DNA of 64,000 bases from NCBI GenBank assembly GCA_035293765.1, contig DATGMF010000091.1:62001-126000 (forward strand), read 5' to 3'. Made by a program: the position numbers and the translations under genes. Source of the DNA: DASRHT01 sp035293765. Its GTDB lineage: Bacteria > Chloroflexota > Ktedonobacteria > Ktedonobacterales > Ktedonobacteraceae. A model generated the notes under the pieces. The model had not been told where the DNA came from and searched no databases. It worked only from the letters and a program-made list of their open reading frames with translations. Positions 60,568-64,000 of this stretch are shown one piece after another (the first letter of the stretch is position 1; every line of letters starts with the position of its first letter).

Positions 60568-61150
60568 ATTGTTTCTCCTGCTCAAAAGTTTCATGCTTGA
60601 TGAGCAACTCATTACCAATCAGAGATGATGCGCAGCACCGTCGTATCCATCTGTTTTGCAGATGAACAACCGCTCTCGCGCAGGTATGAAGCACTGAGCC
60701 GAGCTGTTCGTAACGCTTGTAGCGGAACAGCCAGTAGCGTATATATGCGGTGATGGCGCCCATCTGCCTGGCGAGTGGATGCTGTAAATCGATGTAAGCG
60801 CTATCCCGCCTGACGGCAGTCACACGCCCAATGACATCATGTGCTTCGATCCAGCTCGGATATAAATCAATATCGGCCATTTGTAATAATCGAATAGTAG
60901 TTTGACTCTTGCGACGTCGCACAATGCGATGAACTACAATCCCCTGAGGGGTTTCAAACGCGGCAATCTCGCCGATGCGCAACTCGTGGGCCTGTGCCGG
61001 TTCGATATAGATTTCGTTGCCGATAGCCAGTAACGGCCTCATGCTCCCACTGGCTACGGTAAACCAGAGTGCCAGCCCCTGGCGTAACGCCTGAATGTAG
61101 AGGAGCGCGACGATAGATGATCGTGGCAGTTCATTCGTTGATAATGACAT
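60551..61150 (-). CDS. S26 signal-peptidase-like protease (SipW/eukaryotic type)
   Basis: 199 residues from ATG 61150 (AGAGGT upstream). Catalytic Ser36 in ASGSMRPLL; the second catalytic residue is His74 (VVHRIVRR) instead of the bacterial Lys, as in SipW and ER/archaeal enzymes. DIDLYPSWIEAHDVIGRV matches the family's box E region. The N-terminal helix is short and no clear membrane anchor is visible, unusual for a signal peptidase. Likely leader protease for the peptides encoded just upstream, whose leaders end Ala-Leu-Ala. Confidence 0.82.
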   Translation of the reverse strand: MSLSTNELPRSSIVALLYIQALRQGLALWFTVASGSMRPLLAIGNEIYIEPAQAHELRIGEIAAFETPQGIVVHRIVRRRKSQTTIRLLQMADIDLYPSWIEAHDVIGRVTAVRRDSAYIDLQHPLARQMGAITAYIRYWLFRYKRYEQLGSVLHTCARAVVHLQNRWIRRCCASSLIGNELLIKHETFEQEKQYVATE

Positions 61151-61181
61151 CGCAACCTCTTCATAAAAACTAAAATACGCC

Positions 61182-61215
61182 AGGGAGGAGAACTGGCTTC
61201 CCAATCCTCCTCCCT
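61182..61215 (-). promoter_or_regulatory. Attenuator-like hairpin between precursor and processing genes
   Basis: On the minus strand AGGGAGGAG (61207-61215) pairs with CTCCTCCCT (61182-61190), followed at a short distance by TATTTTAGTTTTT. It would make precursor transcripts more abundant than those of the downstream enzymes. Confidence 0.6.
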
Positions 61216-61254
61216 TTGACTAAACAGCCGTTACACGGATGCGTGTAGCAGTAG

Positions 61255-61401
61255 TTAGTTATGATTGTGATTGTTGTTGTTATTGTTGTTATGGCTGCAA
61301 TGGCTGTGGTTCTGTCCAGAGTGAGCCAGAGCCGAGGGCAGGTCACGAAGTTGCTTGACTTCCAGACGTGGTGCTTCGTAAGCTGTTTGCTGAATGTTCA
61401 A
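61255..61401 (-). CDS. RiPP-like precursor peptide 1 (Asn/His-rich core)
   Basis: 48 residues from TTG 61401, with GGAGG 7 nt upstream. Residues 1-26 form a leader containing YEAPRLEV (8-15), the YxxPxL pattern read by PqqD-type recognition elements, and ending SALA. The predicted core (27-48) is 22 residues, HSGQNHSHCSH then seven Asn and HNHN, with one Cys. Third codon positions differ from the sister gene while the leader protein is nearly unchanged, so it is under selection. Same-strand neighbours are the protease, PqqD, kinase and exporter. A short ACACG-N4-CGTGT hairpin follows the stop. Confidence 0.75.
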   Translation of the reverse strand: MNIQQTAYEAPRLEVKQLRDLPSALAHSGQNHSHCSHNNNNNNNHNHN

Positions 61402-61456
61402 GATGTTTCCTCCTTCTTCTAACAGTTAACTGTCACACGAGTGCGTGTAGCAGTAG

Positions 61457-61603
61457 TTAGTTGTGATTATGGTTATTGTTGTTGTTGTGATTGTTGTTGC
61501 CATTGCTGTGGTTGTGTCCCGAACACGCCAGAGCTGAGGGCATGTCACGAAGCTGTTTGACTTCCAGACGCGGTGCTTCATAAGCTGTTTGCTGAGTATT
61601 CAA
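61457..61603 (-). CDS. RiPP-like precursor peptide 2 (Asn/His-rich core)
   Basis: 48 residues from TTG 61603, with GGAGG at the same 7-nt distance. Leader 24 of 26 identical to peptide 1 (YEAPRLEV and ALA kept). Core CSGHNHSNGNNNH then five Asn and HNHN: only 15 of 22 positions match, and its single Cys is at the first core residue rather than the ninth. Starts 25 bp after the sugar transferase stop and precedes peptide 1; followed by the same ACACG-N4-CGTGT hairpin. Confidence 0.75.
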   Translation of the reverse strand: MNTQQTAYEAPRLEVKQLRDMPSALACSGHNHSNGNNNHNNNNNHNHN

Positions 61604-61628
61604 AGTGTTTCCTCCTTCGACTAATTCA

Positions 61629-62324
61629 CTAGGCCCCGGTATGGACGACGAATACTTTAAGCGTCTTTACCAGGATAGCGAGGTCAATCAACAGTGAACG
61701 GTGGTCAATATATTGCATATCAAGCAGGACGCGCTCGCTATACGAGATATGCTGCCTCCCGCTGATTTGCCACAGACCTGTGATTCCGGGTTTGACCGAA
61801 ATTCGCTTTTTAGCCCATTCCCCATAGCGAGGGAGCTCGCTTGGATGAATGATACGCGGCCCTACGAGAGACATTTGTCCCAGCAAAACATTGAATAACT
61901 GCGGTAGCTCGTCAATGCTGGTTTTACGGAGAAACTTCCCCAACCGTGTGACGCGCGGGTCTCCGCTTAACTTCATGTTCTGCCGGTACTTCTCCTTGAG
62001 CGCCGGGTGCTGTTCCAGGTATTCATCTGCATTGGGCACCATTGTGCGGAACTTGAAGGCGTAGAAATGACGCCCATTCCTGCCAATGATTTCCCGAAAG
62101 TGAAATATGTCTCCGCCATCATCCAATTTAATGCAGAGCGCAACAAGCAGAAATACCGGAATAAGCACGACTATGCCGGTGGCCGCTAAAACGATGTCAA
62201 GCAGTTGCTTAACCACATGGTAAAGTAACGACGGCTCATTCACTATTTCAGTACTGGGTTTCTCGAACGTTAGCGAAACCCGCGGCTGTTCCGGGTTCGT
62301 TGGTATCTCAACTATTCGTTCCAT
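61629..62324 (-). CDS. Undecaprenyl-phosphate sugar-1-phosphate transferase (WcaJ/PglC-type)
   Basis: 231 residues from ATG 62324 (TTG 62339 possible). One membrane helix at about 40-63, then the Bac_transf domain: FKFRTMVPNAD, KLSGDPRVTRLGKFLRKTSIDELPQLFNVL, GPRIIHPSE and KPGITGLWQISGR. It starts a surface glycan by moving a sugar-1-phosphate onto the lipid carrier. First gene of the minus-strand unit that holds the two precursor peptides; divergent from a glycosyltransferase. Confidence 0.93.
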   Translation of the reverse strand: MERIVEIPTNPEQPRVSLTFEKPSTEIVNEPSLLYHVVKQLLDIVLAATGIVVLIPVFLLVALCIKLDDGGDIFHFREIIGRNGRHFYAFKFRTMVPNADEYLEQHPALKEKYRQNMKLSGDPRVTRLGKFLRKTSIDELPQLFNVLLGQMSLVGPRIIHPSELPRYGEWAKKRISVKPGITGLWQISGRQHISYSERVLLDMQYIDHRSLLIDLAILVKTLKVFVVHTGA

Positions 62325-62712
62325 AAACCTGTCTTTCAATACTGGCTAGCCGGTAACTACATCAGTTACAATCGCAGTGTAACAGCTAGAAGTCCGGCAG
62401 GTGGTAGCAAGCGAGTTAAGATAATATTGAGAACATTGCTACTCTGGTTAAGATACATGTTAATTTAATAGAACCAATATATCTCCTATATAAACCTTTT
62501 AATATGATACTCTGATGAAATAATGATATATATAGAATGGCTAAGCTCATTACTAATTAGCTACCAATTAATCAAAAAATCTATATATTCTTAACAACAA
62601 GCTTGTTTGAAATTCATTTTCACTATGTTATTATTGTTGCTAAACGTGAAAAGCAGGGCTGTGAACAGCGTAACACTCGTGGCAGGATGCCTGATTATTG
62701 AAAGGACCGGCT
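62325..62712. other. AT-rich divergent region with direct repeats
   Basis: No coding frame. Exact direct repeats GTTAAGATA at 62415-62423 and 62447-62455, 32 bp (three helical turns) apart, and a small inverted repeat GTAACT-acatc-AGTTAC (62352-62368). These could be operators for the divergent glycan/peptide and glycosyltransferase units; no clear -35/-10 pair is seen. Confidence 0.45.
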
Positions 62713-63963
62713 ATGCGTGTGCTATTTGTGACACCCTATGTTCCTTCCCGAATTCGTGTGCGACCCTTTCACTTTATTCAATCTCTTGCCCCCTCCCACG
62801 AAATATCGCTCGTCTCGCTGGTCTGTGACCGGTATGAGGAGGAGTTAGCGGGGCAGGTGGCGCAATATTGCGCCTCCGTCGAGCTTGTACGTCTGCCCAA
62901 GTGGCAGGCGTATGCGAATTGTCTGCGTGCTCTCCCGTCGGCGCTGCCCTTGCGCGTGGCCTACTATCAATCGCCAGCTTTTATTGAGCGGATGCTATGG
63001 GTTATGCGTAAGCGGAAAATTGAGGTTGTTCACGGCGAGTTGATCAAAGTGATGCCTGCATTACGTGCTGTGCTGGCGCGGGAACGGGTCCCGGTGCTCT
63101 ATGATGCGGTCGATTGTATTTCTTCCTATCTTGAGCAGCAGTGGCGCTCAGCCAGCAATCCGCTGCACAAAGCGTTTGTTTATACCGAGCTACGCAAGAT
63201 GCGCCGTTATGAACAGCGGTCTCTACGTGTAATGGATCAGGTAGTGATTACCTCCCCGTATGATCGTGAGTGCCTGCTGAAGCTGGGTGAGGATGGCGAG
63301 CATATTCGAGTTGTGCCCAATGGGGTCGATACTGCATATTTTGCTCCATCATCTGTCTCACGGGAGCGCGATTCGTTAGTATTTTGCGCCAAGATGGACT
63401 ATTACCCCAACGCGCAGGCGATGCTCAATTTCTGTCGCGAGGTGCTTCCTCTGATCTGGAAGGTGCGTCCCGAGGTGCGGTTGACGATTGTTGGCAATCA
63501 GCCGCCGCAGGCCGTACGCGCACTGGGGGCCGATCCTCGCATTGCCGTTACAGGTTTTGTGCCGGATATCCGACCATATCTTAGTAGAGCTTCGGTGGCG
63601 CTGGCTCCGCTGCTTGTAGCAGCAGGCATACAGAATAAGGTCCTGGAGGCACTGGCGATGGGCACTCCGGTCGTTGCTACACCGGGCTCTTGCCGTTCCC
63701 TGCAGGTGCAGCATGAGCGCCACCTGCTCATTGCCGAAGGGGCGCAAGCGTATGCGGATGCGATCTTACGCTTGTTAGCAGACCCATCCCTGGCCCGGCA
63801 ACTGGCAGCGGAAGGACGGCAGTATGTGGAACAGCACTATAGCTGGGATGCTGCTACCACCACGCTGGGCGAGCTGTATCAGCGCATACACCAGACCCTC
63901 CAGACTCAGCATATGGCGGAGGAGGGAATGCCTATAGAGAATGCTACAACGATGATGATTTGA
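62713..63963 (+). CDS. Glycosyltransferase family 4-like
   Basis: 416 residues from ATG 62713 (GAAAGGA upstream). N-terminal acceptor domain starting MRVLFVTPYVPSRIRVRPFH; C-terminal GT1 domain with VPNGVDTAYFAP, the GFVPDIRPYLSRASVALAPL region and the nucleotide-sugar E-x7-E region VLEALAMGTPVVATPGS. The AGIQNKVLEALAMG form is typical of the PEP-CTERM/exopolysaccharide-associated TIGR03087-like group. Likely builds the glycan begun by the sugar transferase. Confidence 0.9.
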   Translation: MRVLFVTPYVPSRIRVRPFHFIQSLAPSHEISLVSLVCDRYEEELAGQVAQYCASVELVRLPKWQAYANCLRALPSALPLRVAYYQSPAFIERMLWVMRKRKIEVVHGELIKVMPALRAVLARERVPVLYDAVDCISSYLEQQWRSASNPLHKAFVYTELRKMRRYEQRSLRVMDQVVITSPYDRECLLKLGEDGEHIRVVPNGVDTAYFAPSSVSRERDSLVFCAKMDYYPNAQAMLNFCREVLPLIWKVRPEVRLTIVGNQPPQAVRALGADPRIAVTGFVPDIRPYLSRASVALAPLLVAAGIQNKVLEALAMGTPVVATPGSCRSLQVQHERHLLIAEGAQAYADAILRLLADPSLARQLAAEGRQYVEQHYSWDAATTTLGELYQRIHQTLQTQHMAEEGMPIENATTMMI

Positions 63964-63981
63964 GCGAGCTTATAAGGAAAC

Positions 63982-64000
63982 GTGAGTTTGTGGACCTCCC
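63982..64000 (+). CDS. Possible start of next gene, cut by window end
   Basis: GTG 63982 (or GTG 63990) after AAGGAAAC; only six codons are visible, so nothing can be said about the product. Confidence 0.25.

Larger units (their letters stand above)
61200..61610 (-). repeat. Tandem duplication of precursor unit (period 202 bp)
   Basis: Ribosome site, TTG start, stop and downstream short hairpin of the two peptide genes all recur exactly 202 bp apart (starts 61603/61401, stops 61457/61255). Confidence 0.85.

Overview
The window looks like chromosomal DNA from a filamentous, large-genome member of the Chloroflexota, most likely class Ktedonobacteria. This is inferred from the gene mix, not from a marker gene: two Ser/Thr kinases with membrane-anchored sensor tails, Thr/Pro- and Thr/Ala-rich linkers, many zinc-ribbon membrane proteins, an Rpn-type nuclease, a tRNA without an encoded CCA, and moderate GC (roughly 50-55%). 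No phage, plasmid, CRISPR or intact transposon is seen.

Layout. 0-7 kb: a secreted protein, a Ser/Thr kinase, a methyltransferase and a histidine kinase/response regulator pair. 6.9-9.6 kb: a structured RNA that may be the SRP RNA, a hydrolase, and a tyrosine-recombinase-fold protein with lost catalytic residues. 9.6-14 kb: a DNA-uptake operon (comEA, a small membrane protein, comEC). 14-16 kb: a hairpin, a Cys-rich exported protein, a gene fragment, a candidate new small RNA and tRNA-Arg(CCG). 15.6-25 kb: serine hydrolase, amine oxidase, acyl-CoA synthetase with a divergent TetR regulator, a secreted polyester depolymerase-like esterase with a cellulose-binding domain, and AsnB. 25.6-34 kb: a zinc-ribbon/RG-rich protein, a biotin carrier, groES-groEL, zinc-ribbon membrane proteins, a 2-hydroxyacid dehydrogenase and a DnaJ-WD40 protein. 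34-42 kb: a second Ser/Thr kinase, a membrane glycosyltransferase, a cupredoxin, then an AT-richer island flanked by two related copies of the cupredoxin 3' end and terminator. 42.4-46 kb: an OpuC-type osmolyte ABC importer operon. 46-56 kb: glutaredoxin-thioredoxin reductase fusion, Rpn nuclease, nitrilase plus glutamine synthetase-like pair, phospholipase D, orphan ABC-2 permease, aldehyde dehydrogenase. 56-64 kb: the most unusual locus.

That locus (56.1-62.3 kb) looks like a ribosomally made, modified and exported peptide system. Two tandem 48-residue precursor genes, absent from any simple long-ORF view, have near-identical leaders with a YxxPxL motif and an Ala-Leu-Ala end, followed by diverged Asn/His-rich cores. 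On the same strand follow an S26 signal-peptidase-like protease, a PqqD-like leader-binding protein, an HprK-like kinase and an ABC exporter; a second HprK-like gene converges from the other side. It resembles kinase-bearing lasso-peptide clusters but has no cyclase and no B2-type leader protease. A sugar transferase opens the operon, hinting at a link to the cell surface.

A second genome-wide theme is a family of ~95-100 bp intergenic elements (five copies: 4658, 33975, 38515, 51328, 57257). Each carries a promoter-like TTGACA/TATACT pair spaced 16-17 nt that fires straight into a GC-rich hairpin. Two copies fill an intergenic gap almost exactly, and one lies between the histidine kinase and its response regulator.
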